Source: Betaproteobacteria bacterium (GTDB lineage: Bacteria > Pseudomonadota > Gammaproteobacteria > Burkholderiales > Rhodocyclaceae). From it: a stretch of DNA of 64,000 nucleotides. The position numbers and the translations under genes are program-made. A model generated the notes under the pieces. That model made no database searches. It saw only the letters and a program-made list of their open reading frames with translations, and had not been told where the DNA came from. Every line of letters begins with the position of its first letter. Positions within the stretch are counted from its first letter, which is position 1. Below, piece after piece: positions 25,446 to 34,632 of this stretch. The stretch spans positions 1-64,000 of the forward strand of contig JACQYA010000040.1 of assembly GCA_016208425.1 (NCBI GenBank), written 5' to 3'.

Positions 25446-28040
25446 CTACCCGGCGCGTTCCTGCCAGCGCGCAATCCAGGTTTCGGCCGGTTCGGGGCGA
25501 CCGTACAGGTAGCCCTGGTGGATCACCGTCGCCCGGGCGTTGAGGAAGGCCGCCTGTTCTTCCGTTTCCACCCCTTCCGCCACCACCTTCAGGTGCATGT
25601 GCCGGGCGACCGAGAGGATGGTTTCGACCAGCGCGGCGTCGTCCGGGTCGGTCGGCGCATCCTGGACGAAGCTGCGGTCTATCTTCAGCTCGTGGATCGG
25701 CAGGCGCTTGATGTAGGCCAACGACGAGTAGCCGGTGCCGAAGTCGTCGAGCGAGAAGTGGCAGCCGATTGCCGTCAGCTCGCTCATCTTCGCCACCACG
25801 TCGTTGATGTTGTCGATCATCAGCCCCTCGGTGACTTCCAGCGTGAGATGCGTCGGGTCGGCGCCGGTCGCGGCGATCAGATCGCGCAGCCAGGGGATAA
25901 ACCCCTTTTGCCGGAAGTGGCGTGGACTCAGGTTGACCGACAGGCGTAGCGGGTAACCGGCGACGTCCTGTTGCGCCATCAGGCGACAGGCCTCGGCCAG
26001 AACCCAGGCGCCCAGGTCGACGATCAGGTCGGACTCCTCGGCGACGGGGATGAAGGCGCTCGGCGGCACCAGGCCGCGTTCCCGGTGTTGCCAGCGCACC
26101 AGCGCTTCGGCGCCGACCAGATCGCCCTGCGCCGTCACTTGCGGCTGCAGGTAGAGGCGCAAGTCTCCGGCCGGGATCGCCTGGCGCAACTCGCGTTCGA
26201 TCCTGAAGCGCCGCTCCGCCGATTCGCCCATGTCGGACTCAAAAAACGCCGTCTGGTTGCCGCCGGCCTCCTTCGCCCGGTGCAGCACGTTGTCCGCGCG
26301 GCGCAGGATGTCGTCGGGCGTTTCGTCGCGTATTTCGGGAAACAGCGTGATGCCGATGCTGGCCGTCACGGAAAATGTTTCACCCCCCGTTTCAACGGCC
26401 GTCCCACCCCCCCCTGCCCCGGCAATTTCACCGCCCGTTTCCCCGCCGACTGACAGGGGGATGCGCAGAGCCTGGTGGATTTTCTCCGCCACGGTCAGGG
26501 TGTGGCGGCTGGCCTGCTCGGCGCTGTGGTTCAGTTCGGGCAGGAGGACGGCGAACTCGTCGGCCGCCATGCGCGCCAGCGTGTCGCCTTCGCGCAGCAC
26601 GCCGGACAACCGTTTGGCCAGCGCTCTTAACAGGCGGTCGCCGAGGGCATGACCGCGCGCGTCGTTGATGTTCTTGAAGCGGTCGATGTTGATGAGCATC
26701 AGCGCTTCCTGGTGCTGCGACCGGCGGCCGGCGGCCAGCGTCTGCGCCAGACGATCCATCATCAGCGTGTGGTTGGGCAGGTCGGTCAGACCGTCGTAGA
26801 AGGCCAGGCGCTGGATTTCCGCCTCGCTGCGCTTTTTTTCCGAGAGATCCTGGCGCACCATCAAATAGTGGCTGACCTTGCCGTCGGCGGCGCGCACCGG
26901 GGAAATGCTGACAAATTCCGGGTATTCGCTGCCGTCCTTGCGGATGCAGGAGAACTCGCCCTGCCACACGCGGCCTTCGTTCAGCGCGCCGCACAAGGAC
27001 GCAAAAAGCTCGCTCTGCGCGGTCTTGGAAGCCGTATCGAAAACGGGCGCCCGGGTGCCCAGCACGTCTTCGCGAGAGTAACCGGACTTGTGGACGAAGG
27101 TGGCGTTGACGTATTCGATGGTGCCGTAGAGGTCGGTAATCACCACGCTCTCCGGGCTTTGCTCGACGGCCTGCGACAACTTGCGCAGCGACAGGTCGCG
27201 GCTTTGCACTTCCGCCGCCATCTGGTTGAACGTGTGTGCCAGGCGGGCGACTTCGTCCTTGCCCCGGCCGGTGGCGACGCGCGCTTCGTAGCGGCCGGCG
27301 GCGATCTGGTCGGCCGCCGTTTGCAGGCGCGCCAGGCGCCGCGTGACCAGGCGCTCCAGGAACAAGCCCAGCGCGAGAAACAGCACCGCGTAGCCGACCA
27401 GGCTTTTCAGCAACTGCCCGCTCCACACGCGGAGCAGGCGCGCGTCGAAGGTCGCTGTCGGCACCTTGATGCTCACCAGGCCGCGCAGGTCGCCTTCCTT
27501 GTAATCGTAGGCCGTCGCGTACTGGTCGCCGACGCCCTCGGGCGCCGCGCCGCGCTCGCCGTGGCAGCGCAGGCACGAGCGTTCGATAAGGATCGGCGCG
27601 GTGTACAGGAGGTAGCTGACGCCCTGCTCGCTGACGATGTTGCGCAGCCGCTCGGCCGCTTTTGGCCGGTCGCGGAACCACGCCATATCTTCCAGCTCGA
27701 AGCGGTCGGCCTGGTTGCCGGGGTTGCGCGGAACGTCGGAGACGTTGTTGAAGATGATCCCGCTGTTGTTCCAGTTGGCGAAATCCTTGGAGATGCGCGA
27801 GAACGAATGCGCCGGCAGGAAGCCGATGGTCTTGCGGTTAACCGGCAGCTCGCTTTCGATGAACTGCTGCTGGTAGATCCGGCGCGTCGACATCATGAAG
27901 CCGTAGACCGTGCGCGCTTCGTACTCGGTGGCGTTGCGCAGTTCGTCCGACAGTTTTTCGTAGGTGATCGCGAGATCGACCGCGAGCACACCGCCCATCA
28001 ACAGGCCGAGCAGCAACCAGATTTTGGCCTTCAGTTTCAT
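25446..28040 (-). CDS. Membrane sensor with heme-type Tll0287 domain, HAMP, PAS, GGDEF and EAL
   Basis: 864 residues. A membrane helix (about 7-25), a periplasmic Tll0287-like (DUF3365) domain with a c-type heme site CLRCH at 156-160, a second helix (about 218-240), HAMP, PAS (VITDLYGTIEYVNATF), GGDEF and EAL domains. The cyclase signature is AADEF (in RMAADEFAVLLPE), lacking both glycines, so cyclase activity is doubtful. The EAL site looks whole: EALVRWQHRERG, NLSPRHF, LDDFGTGYSSL and EGVETEEQ. It is thus more likely a cyclic-di-GMP phosphodiesterase driven by a periplasmic heme. A Gly-rich insert lies just before the ITLFPE strand of the GGDEF domain. Start at 28040 matches the family; an upstream start is possible. 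Confidence 0.85.
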   Translation of the reverse strand: MKLKAKIWLLLGLLMGGVLAVDLAITYEKLSDELRNATEYEARTVYGFMMSTRRIYQQQFIESELPVNRKTIGFLPAHSFSRISKDFANWNNSGIIFNNVSDVPRNPGNQADRFELEDMAWFRDRPKAAERLRNIVSEQGVSYLLYTAPILIERSCLRCHGERGAAPEGVGDQYATAYDYKEGDLRGLVSIKVPTATFDARLLRVWSGQLLKSLVGYAVLFLALGLFLERLVTRRLARLQTAADQIAAGRYEARVATGRGKDEVARLAHTFNQMAAEVQSRDLSLRKLSQAVEQSPESVVITDLYGTIEYVNATFVHKSGYSREDVLGTRAPVFDTASKTAQSELFASLCGALNEGRVWQGEFSCIRKDGSEYPEFVSISPVRAADGKVSHYLMVRQDLSEKKRSEAEIQRLAFYDGLTDLPNHTLMMDRLAQTLAAGRRSQHQEALMLINIDRFKNINDARGHALGDRLLRALAKRLSGVLREGDTLARMAADEFAVLLPELNHSAEQASRHTLTVAEKIHQALRIPLSVGGETGGEIAGAGGGGTAVETGGETFSVTASIGITLFPEIRDETPDDILRRADNVLHRAKEAGGNQTAFFESDMGESAERRFRIERELRQAIPAGDLRLYLQPQVTAQGDLVGAEALVRWQHRERGLVPPSAFIPVAEESDLIVDLGAWVLAEACRLMAQQDVAGYPLRLSVNLSPRHFRQKGFIPWLRDLIAATGADPTHLTLEVTEGLMIDNINDVVAKMSELTAIGCHFSLDDFGTGYSSLAYIKRLPIHELKIDRSFVQDAPTDPDDAALVETILSVARHMHLKVVAEGVETEEQAAFLNARATVIHQGYLYGRPEPAETWIARWQERAG

Positions 28041-28092
28041 TTCTTGCTGTAGACCTCTTCGCTCGATCGCGGCGAATACTGTCACGGACGGC

Positions 28093-29463
28093 TCAGTTTC
28101 CCGCCACCTTCATCCGCTCGATCAGGATCGACCCCACTTGCTTGGAACCCCTTGCCAGCACGTCGTTGCCGACCGCCGCCACGTTGCGGTACATGTCGCG
28201 CAGGTTGCAGGCAACCGTGATTTCCTCGACCGGGTGCACGATTTCGCCGTCTTCCACCCAGTAGCCGGCCGCGCCGCGCGAGTAATCGCCGTTGACGTAG
28301 TTGATACCCTGGCCGAGCAGCTCGGTGACCAGCAGCCCGCGCCCCATCTTTTTGAGCAGCCCGCGAAAGTCGCGCTTGCCGGGATGCACGATCAGGTTGT
28401 GGCAGCCGCCGGCGTTACCGGTCGTCTGCATGCCGAGCTTGCGCGCCGTATAGGCGCTCAGGAAATAGCCTTGAAGTTTGCCGTCGACGACCACCTCGCG
28501 GTCGTGCGTGGCGACGCCATCGTTGTCGAAAGGGCTGCTCGACAGGCCGCCGCGCAGATGTGGGCGCTCGCTGATTTGCACTTTTTTCGAGAAGATGCGC
28601 TTGCCCAGGCTGTCGGCCAGGAAGGACGTTTTGCGGTAGAGGCTGCCGCCGCTCGCCGCGTGCACGAAACTGCCGATCAGCGACGCGGCGAGCGGCGCCT
28701 CGAACAAAACCGGCACCTCGCAGGTCTTGATTTTGCGCGCGCCGAGACGCGATAGCGCGCGCCGCGCCGCGTAGTCGCCGATGTCCTCCGGCGAGGCGAG
28801 GTTCCGCGCGTCGCGCGAGGTCGAGTACCAGTCGTCGCGCTGCATTTTGTCGTTCTTGCCGGCGATCACCGAACACGAGAGGTAGTGCCGTGAAGTCGGG
28901 AAGCCGCCCATGAAGCCGAGGCTGTTCGCCGAAACGAACTGGCCTTCCTGAACCGACACCGTCGCGCCTTCCGAATTGGTGACCTGCGGGCTGACGCCAA
29001 ACGCCGCCGCCTCGCAGCGCCGCGCGAGTTCGATCGCGCCGTCGACCGGGATCAGCCACGGGTGGTAGAGATCGAGGTCGATATCCGCGCCGCTCCCGGC
29101 CAGCAGCCCGGCGTCCGGCAGCCCGGCACAGGGGTCGGGGGCGGTAAAGCGGGCGATGTTGCGCGCCGCTTCCACCGTTTCGCGCAGGGCGGTCGCCGAA
29201 AAATCCGAAGTGCTGGCGTGACCCTTTTGCTGGCCGAGGTAGACGGTGACGCCGATTCCTTTGTCGCGGTTGTGCTCTATCGTTTCGATTTCGCCGCAAC
29301 GCACCGTCACCGACTGGCCGAACCCCTCCGAAACATCGACCTCGCAGGCGCTGGCGCCGAGTTTTGCGGCGTGTGCCAGCACGTCGCGGGCAAACTCCTG
29401 CAACGTGTCCAGCCGGTGGCTGAAACGCGATTCGGCGGAGGCGGAAACCGGGGTTTGCGGCAT
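28093..29463 (-). CDS. pmbA: Metalloprotease-family protein PmbA/TldE
   Basis: 456 residues, close to the usual length. Visible family parts are EVDVSEGFGQSVTVRCGEIETIEHNRDKG cut into the N-terminal domain, and the C-terminal segments CHNLIVHPG, GLLVTELLGQGINYVNGDYSRGAAGYWVEDGEI. TldE (PmbA) pairs with TldD as a cytoplasmic protease that matures peptides such as microcin B17 and CcdA; TldE itself lacks the metal site. Divergent from darP with a 92-base gap, an arrangement seen in many proteobacteria. No clear Shine-Dalgarno before the ATG. Confidence 0.9.
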   Translation of the reverse strand: MPQTPVSASAESRFSHRLDTLQEFARDVLAHAAKLGASACEVDVSEGFGQSVTVRCGEIETIEHNRDKGIGVTVYLGQQKGHASTSDFSATALRETVEAARNIARFTAPDPCAGLPDAGLLAGSGADIDLDLYHPWLIPVDGAIELARRCEAAAFGVSPQVTNSEGATVSVQEGQFVSANSLGFMGGFPTSRHYLSCSVIAGKNDKMQRDDWYSTSRDARNLASPEDIGDYAARRALSRLGARKIKTCEVPVLFEAPLAASLIGSFVHAASGGSLYRKTSFLADSLGKRIFSKKVQISERPHLRGGLSSSPFDNDGVATHDREVVVDGKLQGYFLSAYTARKLGMQTTGNAGGCHNLIVHPGKRDFRGLLKKMGRGLLVTELLGQGINYVNGDYSRGAAGYWVEDGEIVHPVEEITVACNLRDMYRNVAAVGNDVLARGSKQVGSILIERMKVAGN

Positions 29464-29555
29464 GTGAGGAGAAAGGGGGCGTGGAAAATCGCTATCATAG
29501 CAGCTCGCCAGGCAGCGTCTGCGCCGGCAAGCCACCTATTAGCGAAGACTTTGCG

Positions 29556-30095
29556 ATGAACCCTGCGGAAGAAGAACCCATCCCCCTCTCGAAAACCCGG
29601 CGCAAACAGGCGATGGCCGACCTCCAGGCGCTGGGCGAGGAGCTGGTCGAGCTGTCCGCCGACCGCGTCAAGAAAATCTGCATCCCCGATTTTCTGCGCG
29701 ACGCGGTCCGCGAGGCGCAGCGCATGACGCGGCACGACGAGGCCAGGCGCCGGCAGATGCAGTATGTCGGCAAGCTGATGCGCGATGTCGACCCGGAGCC
29801 GGTTCGCGCCGCGCTGGCGCTGGTGCGCGGCGAATCGGCCGGAGAAACGGCCAAGCTGCATCGGCTGGAGCGCTTGCGCACCGAGTTTCTCGCCGATGAG
29901 AAGGTCTTGCACGAAATCGCCAACCTGTATCCGGGCGCCGACCTGCAACACCTGCGCTCGCTGCGCCGCGCGGCGCTCAAGGAGCGCGAGCAGAACAAGC
30001 CGCCGCGCAGCTATCGCGCGATCTTCCAGACCCTAAAAGAACTGGAGGCGCTTGGCGGCGAGTTTGACGGCGATTCGGGAGCGCATGAAAAATGA
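29556..30095 (+). CDS. darP: DarP/YjgA ribosome-associated protein (DUF615)
   Basis: 179 residues, highly charged and helical. The start region SKTRRKQAMADLQALGEELVELS and the LHRLERLRTEFLADEKVLHEI segment are typical of the YjgA family. YjgA (DarP) binds the late 50S ribosome precursor and promotes its assembly. It is divergent from pmbA and its stop overlaps the start of mogA by 4 bases (ATGA), so the two are coupled. The ATG is chosen because it fits the family N terminus; the preceding frame is leader sequence. Confidence 0.9.
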   Translation: MNPAEEEPIPLSKTRRKQAMADLQALGEELVELSADRVKKICIPDFLRDAVREAQRMTRHDEARRRQMQYVGKLMRDVDPEPVRAALALVRGESAGETAKLHRLERLRTEFLADEKVLHEIANLYPGADLQHLRSLRRAALKEREQNKPPRSYRAIFQTLKELEALGGEFDGDSGAHEK

Positions 30096-30709
30096 GCGAA
30101 GAAATTCTGATCGGCCTGGTTTCGGTCAGCGACCGCGCGTCGCTCGGCGTCTATGAAGACAAGGGGATTCCCGCGCTGCGCGAGTGGTTCGGCGCGGCTC
30201 TGGCCAGCCCCTGGCGCGTGGAAACGCGGCTGATCCCAGACGATCTGGCATCCATCGAAAAAACCTTGATCGAACTCGTCGATACGGTCGGCTGCCACCT
30301 GGTGCTGACTACCGGCGGCACCGGCCCCGCGCCGCGCGATGTGACGCCGGAAGCGACGCTCGCCGTGGCCGACAAGGTGCTGCCGGGATTCGGCGAGGAA
30401 ATGCGGCGCATCAGCCTGAATTTCGTGCCGACCGCGATCCTTTCGCGGCAGGTCGGCGCCGTGCGCGGCAAGGCGTTGATCCTCAACCTGCCCGGTCAGC
30501 CGAAGTCGATCCGCGAGACGCTGGAAGGCGTCAAGGGGTCAGATGGCGCGACCGTGGTGGCGGGCATCTTCGCCGCCGTCCCGTATTGTATCGACCTGAT
30601 CGGCGGGCCTTACGTGGAAACCGTGGCCGGCGTAGTCAAAGCTTTTCGGCCGAAATCGGCGATCCGTCGATCCGGCGGCCAAGGTCAGGCCAGCGGTTGC
30701 TCGCGATAG
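30092..30709 (+). CDS. mogA: Molybdopterin adenylyltransferase
   Basis: 205 residues. Key motifs: LVSVSDRASLGVYEDKG at the start, LTTGGTGPAPRDVTPEAT (MPT-binding loop), GFGEEMRRISL and LNLPGQPKSI. MogA adenylates molybdopterin before molybdenum insertion, so the organism makes Mo enzymes. Overlaps darP by 4 bases. Its last 25 bases overlap the 3' end of the convergent PilZ-like gene. The Arg/Gly-rich tail (about 15 residues) is longer than usual. Confidence 0.95.
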   Translation: MSEEILIGLVSVSDRASLGVYEDKGIPALREWFGAALASPWRVETRLIPDDLASIEKTLIELVDTVGCHLVLTTGGTGPAPRDVTPEATLAVADKVLPGFGEEMRRISLNFVPTAILSRQVGAVRGKALILNLPGQPKSIRETLEGVKGSDGATVVAGIFAAVPYCIDLIGGPYVETVAGVVKAFRPKSAIRRSGGQGQASGCSR

Positions 30710-32292
30710 CGCCCGATCTGGTAATCGCAGCCGCTTTCGTCCAGCGCGATCGGGGATAGCGCGGTGCGCCGGTTGTCCGGCGCGAACTCCAGGCTCTGCC
30801 CGGCGTTGAAGGTGTTTGGCGGCAGCACGATGCGCGCTTCGCCCGCCGCGCCGCCATCGCGTAGCCAAATGCCGGGGAAGCCGGAAGCGGCGGCTCTTCC
30901 CGAGCTGTGCAGGTGCAGCTTGACGCCCGCCGCCCGCCGCGACAGCGACTGGATGCCGACCCGCGCCAGCGTATCGTTGCGCCGGCCATAGCGCCGCACG
31001 ACACCGAGTATCCAGTTCGCCCCGCCTCCGGGTTGCACGCAGAGCAGGGCGCCAAGTTTTGGCCAGTTGCTTTGCGAACAATCGACTTCGGCGCCAAACC
31101 CACCAAAGCTGACATTTTCGACCTCCCAGCTTTCCCCGGTATCGTTGGCGCCGCCGCCGGTCAGGGTGGCGTAGCAATCGCGGAAACCGTGCACGATGGC
31201 GCAGCGGTTTTTCACGAAATGCCGCGGATGCTCGCGCTGCGGCGGTTGCGCCGCCCAGTAACGCGCCAGATGCCCGAGCACCGGCAATAGCTGCCTGGCG
31301 GCAGACGGTCGGCCGAGGTTCAAGTCCTCGGGAAGCTCGCCGCGCGTCACTTTGCCGATCAGTTCGTCCACCACCTGCGGCGCGTGCCCCGGCGAAAAAA
31401 AGCGCATCGAAGCCGTCATCTCCGCCGGTTGCCGCACCAGCCTCACGGGCGGGATGCCGCTGGCGGCATCGACCCAATAAACGCTGTCGGCGCCCGACTC
31501 GGCGGAAAGCACGAAGGCCGGCAGAAGATGCTCGATCAGGCGGTCCGCCAGCTCGATTTCGAGCGGCACCAGGCAATCTATCGACGACGCCTGCAAGACC
31601 AGAGCCTGCAAATACTGCTGCGCGACAGTGCGCCGCACAAGCTGTTCGGGATAGAGCCGCAGAGGCTCTTCCGCGTAGTCGAGCGCGTCCGCCACCAGGT
31701 AGGCGCGGCCGATATCGCCCCACAGAGCCCCGTTGCTCGGCGCGTAATGGTAGGCCAGCCATTTGAGCTGCGCGGCGCGCGCGGCGACAAGCCTGGCGGA
31801 TACCAGCGGCAGGTTTGTCTGCAAAAATTCGTGCGCCTTGTCCTTGGGTTCTTCGAGGAAGCGCTCGATACACCGCGCATAAAGATCGGCGACCAGGCGC
31901 CAGTAATCGTGGTTGGTCGCCCACAAGCGGCCTTCCTCGCTTGCCGACGGTCGCGACAAATTCAGATATTCGCGAGCCAGGCGTTGCAGGTGCGGCTGCG
32001 CGGCTTCATCGAGCTGGCGCAAGGCTTCGAAGTGCGGGTCGAGCGGCATGTCGCCGGCCCGGCCCAGCGCTTGCAGCCAGCCGGAAACCCGGTCGATCGC
32101 GTCAAAGGCGTTGTCGAGCGGCAACCCGGCAACCAGGCGCCTGACTTCCTTGGCGTCGGCCAGCGGGTGCGAGACGCGGGGGGAAAAGAGCTTGCGGATC
32201 ATCGTGCGGGGTACGCGTACCTTTTCGGTGACGGGCTCGGGCGAATAATGAGCGAGTATAGAACGCCGTCGCCCGAACGCAAAAGTCGACAT
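30685..32292 (-). CDS. Large protein with a PilZ-like C-terminal region
   Basis: 535 residues, no membrane segment. The N-terminal two thirds are helical and not recognised. Near residue 393 is a NVSFGGFGAEV segment, the (D/N)XSXXG motif of PilZ cyclic-di-GMP receptors, followed by beta strands (ALLCVQP, WILGVVRRYGRRNDTLARVGIQSL). A preceding Arg-rich stretch could supply the RXXXR half, but it is not clear. The start at 32292 has GGAGCGG in front; an ATG at 32202 (MIRKLF) is an alternative. The frame continues upstream across thyA on the opposite strand, but that part is antisense. Likely reads cyclic-di-GMP; output unknown. Convergent with mogA and divergent from thyA. Confidence 0.65.
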   Translation of the reverse strand: MSTFAFGRRRSILAHYSPEPVTEKVRVPRTMIRKLFSPRVSHPLADAKEVRRLVAGLPLDNAFDAIDRVSGWLQALGRAGDMPLDPHFEALRQLDEAAQPHLQRLAREYLNLSRPSASEEGRLWATNHDYWRLVADLYARCIERFLEEPKDKAHEFLQTNLPLVSARLVAARAAQLKWLAYHYAPSNGALWGDIGRAYLVADALDYAEEPLRLYPEQLVRRTVAQQYLQALVLQASSIDCLVPLEIELADRLIEHLLPAFVLSAESGADSVYWVDAASGIPPVRLVRQPAEMTASMRFFSPGHAPQVVDELIGKVTRGELPEDLNLGRPSAARQLLPVLGHLARYWAAQPPQREHPRHFVKNRCAIVHGFRDCYATLTGGGANDTGESWEVENVSFGGFGAEVDCSQSNWPKLGALLCVQPGGGANWILGVVRRYGRRNDTLARVGIQSLSRRAAGVKLHLHSSGRAAASGFPGIWLRDGGAAGEARIVLPPNTFNAGQSLEFAPDNRRTALSPIALDESGCDYQIGRYREQPLA

Positions 32293-32376
32293 GTTGTCGG
32301 CCCGCTCCGACCCAATCGCGGGTGGCGGGCTCCGTGCTATCCTCACCGCCCGAGAAATTTCAGTTGATACCAAGAC

Positions 32377-33192
32377 ATGAAACAGTATCTGGATCTGATG
32401 CGCCACGTGCTCGAACATGGCAACGTCAAGGCAGACCGTACCGGTACCGGCACCCGTTCGGTGTTCGGCTGGCAGATGCGGTTCGATCTGGCGGCCGGCT
32501 TCCCGATGCTGACGACCAAAAAGCTGCACCTGCGTTCGATCGTTCACGAGCTGCTGTGGTTTTTGCAAGGCGATACCAACATCCGCTACCTGAAGGAAAA
32601 CGGCGTTCGCATCTGGGATGAGTGGGCCGACGAAAACGGCGATCTGGGGCCGGTTTACGGCCATCAGTGGCGACACTGGAAAACGCCGGACGGGAACGAG
32701 ATCGACCAGATCGTCCAGCTCGTGGACGGGCTGAAAAACAATCCCGATTCGCGCCGGCACCTGGTCACGGCGTGGAATCCGGCCGATGTCGACCGCATGG
32801 CGCTGCCGCCCTGCCACGCCTTGTTCCAGCTCTATGTGGCGCCGCCGGCAGCGCCCGGCGAAGCGCGCAGGCTCAGTTGCCAGCTCTACCAGCGCAGCGC
32901 GGACATCTTTCTCGGCGTGCCGTTCAACATCGCCTCCTACGCGCTGCTGACGATGATGCTGGCACAGGTTTGCGGTTTCCGGCCGGGGGAGTTTGTGCAC
33001 ACCTTGGGCGACGCACACCTGTACAGCAACCATCTGGAACAGGCGGCGTTGCAGCTCTCGCGCAGCCCGCGCCCGTTGCCGGCCTTGCGCGTCGCCCCCG
33101 ACGCAAGCGACCTGTTCGCCTTCCGTTTCGAGGATTTCACGCTCGAAGGCTACGACCCGCACCCGCACATCGCGGCGGCGGTTGCCGTGTGA
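32377..33192 (+). CDS. thyA: Thymidylate synthase
   Basis: 271 residues, slightly longer than the E. coli enzyme (264). The nucleophile Cys146 is in [10 protein letters not shown]; the folate/dUMP segments [39 protein letters not shown] and [13 protein letters not shown] are intact. It makes dTMP from dUMP with methylene-tetrahydrofolate in the cytoplasm. Divergent from the PilZ-like gene over 84 bases. No dihydrofolate reductase gene follows; a repeat-rich intergenic region does. Confidence 0.97.
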   Translation: MKQYLDLMRHVLEHGNVKADRTGTGTRSVFGWQMRFDLAAGFPMLTTKKLHLRSIVHELLWFLQGDTNIRYLKENGVRIWDEWADENGDLGPVYGHQWRHWKTPDGNEIDQIVQLVDGLKNNPDSRRHLVTAWNPADVDRMALPPCHALFQLYVAPPAAPGEARRLSCQLYQRSADIFLGVPFNIASYALLTMMLAQVCGFRPGEFVHTLGDAHLYSNHLEQAALQLSRSPRPLPALRVAPDASDLFAFRFEDFTLEGYDPHPHIAAAVAV

Positions 33193-33241
33193 TTCAGGAA
33201 ACGGCGTAATTCCAATTCGCGTTAGAAACAGGAATTATGTG

Positions 33242-33290
33242 GGAGCGGCCTTGGCCGCGATGGGTGCCGTATCGCGGCCAAGGCCGCTCC
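33242..33290. repeat. Perfect 20-bp inverted repeat, REP/palindromic element
   Basis: GGAGCGGCCTTGGCCGCGAT (33242-33261) and its exact complement (33271-33290) are separated by 9 bases. The GTGGGAGCGGCC...GGCCGCTCCTAC outline matches REP-type palindromes known in gamma- and betaproteobacteria. It lies 50 bases after thyA. It may act as a transcription-stopping or mRNA-stabilising hairpin, or be a mobile REP copy. Confidence 0.85.
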
Positions 33291-33307
33291 TACGAAGCGC
33301 AACGGTT

Positions 33308-33390
33308 ATTCGCATTTGTATTGCGAATCGGAATAACGCCTCGGGCAGACATCGAAAACGCCGCCATTCTCGCCTGCGCGGGAATGGCGG
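33308..33390. repeat. Two further hairpins in the thyA downstream region
   Basis: ATTCGCA (33308-33314) pairs with TGCGAAT (33322-33328), and GTTATT before it with AATAAC after it. Further on, CCGCCATTC (33361-33369) pairs with GAATGGCGG (33382-33390) around a 12-base loop. The second resembles a dispersed intergenic repeat of betaproteobacteria (CATTCCCGCG type). With the perfect palindrome just before, they fill nearly all the space between thyA and the diguanylate cyclase. Confidence 0.7.
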
Positions 33391-33417
33391 AACGGGGTGC
33401 CGGGTTCTGCGAAAAGG

Positions 33418-34449
33418 CTAGAAAAGCTCCACGTCGCCCGTAGCGGCGACGGATTCGACGATCACGCCTCGGGCGACCAGCGCGTGATAGCTGCAAACCC
33501 GGTTGCGGCCGTGACTCTTGGCGTGATAGACGGCTTTGTCGGCGCGCTCGAAAGCGCCGCTCGGCGTATCTCCCGCGTGCAGGGCGGAAAAGCCCGTACT
33601 GACGGTGATGTGCCCGACTTGCGGGAAAACGTGGTGCTCGGTGCTTGTCCTGAACCGTTCGAGGGAAAGCGCCGCCGCCGCTTCGTTGGCGCACCGCATC
33701 AACACGACAAACTCCTCGCCGCCAAAACGGTAGAGCTGGTCGTTCTGGCGAAAAGTCTCGCGCATCAACCGCGCGAGCAGGAGCAGCACTTCGTCGCCGA
33801 TCAGGTGCCCGAAAGTGTCGTTGACCCGCTTGAAATGGTCGATGTCGATCACTGCCAGCCAGTAGCTGCCGGTTGTTTCGCCCGCGCGGCGACCGGCATC
33901 GTGGCCGCCGGACCGCTCGCACAGCTCTAGCGTCGCCTTCATGAAGGCGCTGTCGAAGGTCTTGCGGTTGAGCAGTTCGGTCAGCGAGTCTCGCTCGCCG
34001 TAGTCCAGCAAGCCATGAAAATTGCGGTAGAGGCGCAGAATGCCGCTCACCAGTTTGTGCGCGTCTTCCGGCAGTGCGTCGCGCGTGCCCAGTTCGAGAA
34101 TGCGCGGCGCTTCTTGCCTGGTCGCGAGCGGGAAAACCGTGATGTGGGGTGCGCCGCCGGAGCGGATCGCGTTCTGCGATTCGAGCGCCTGCTGCCGCAT
34201 CGGGTAGTCGGCCAGCTTGGGCAAGGTGTCGGGGTGCGCCCATTCCGAGTCGCTGCTGGGCAACGCCTGGTCGGCGGTCAGGTGGGCGCAGGTCAACCAG
34301 CGGTCGTCGCCCATCTCGCCCACGCACCGGTAGATGGCGGCCGTTTCGGGTTGCAGCAAGTCCCTGATCGTGCCGACCAGGGCGACATCCAGCGCATCCC
34401 GATCGCGCAGCGCGGTCAGGTTGGCGAGGCTGTCGACGAGTTCGGGCAT
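33418..34449 (-). CDS. Diguanylate cyclase with GAF-like sensor
   Basis: 343 residues from ATG at 34449; an upstream in-frame start at 34569 cannot be excluded. No membrane segment. The N-terminal 170 residues look like a GAF-type domain (LVGTIRDLLQPETAAIYRC). The GGDEF domain begins DSLTELLNRKTFD, carries IDIDHFKRVNDTFGH and the active-site GGEEF (in YRFGGEEFVVLMR). It makes cyclic-di-GMP in the cytoplasm. There is no clear RXXD inhibitory site. It reads toward the thyA repeat region and stands alone. Confidence 0.85.
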   Translation of the reverse strand: MPELVDSLANLTALRDRDALDVALVGTIRDLLQPETAAIYRCVGEMGDDRWLTCAHLTADQALPSSDSEWAHPDTLPKLADYPMRQQALESQNAIRSGGAPHITVFPLATRQEAPRILELGTRDALPEDAHKLVSGILRLYRNFHGLLDYGERDSLTELLNRKTFDSAFMKATLELCERSGGHDAGRRAGETTGSYWLAVIDIDHFKRVNDTFGHLIGDEVLLLLARLMRETFRQNDQLYRFGGEEFVVLMRCANEAAAALSLERFRTSTEHHVFPQVGHITVSTGFSALHAGDTPSGAFERADKAVYHAKSHGRNRVCSYHALVARGVIVESVAATGDVELF

Positions 34450-34632
34450 GCGGCTGGCCTGTTCGGTTATCAGGTTATTTCGCGCGGGGCGAAGGGCGGT
34501 CGGGCTACGCTTTCCGGTCTGTTTCCCGATCCTGACCGCGATTATCTGCCGTGCGGCGTGCCGGAACAAGGCCGCCCCGAGCTGCCCCGGGAAATCCCGG
34601 GAGCGGCACCACGATATTCTGGAATATACACG

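Noticed and set aside
32293-33168. N-terminal extension of the PilZ-like protein across thyA
   Set aside because: The extension is antisense to thyA and has shadow composition.
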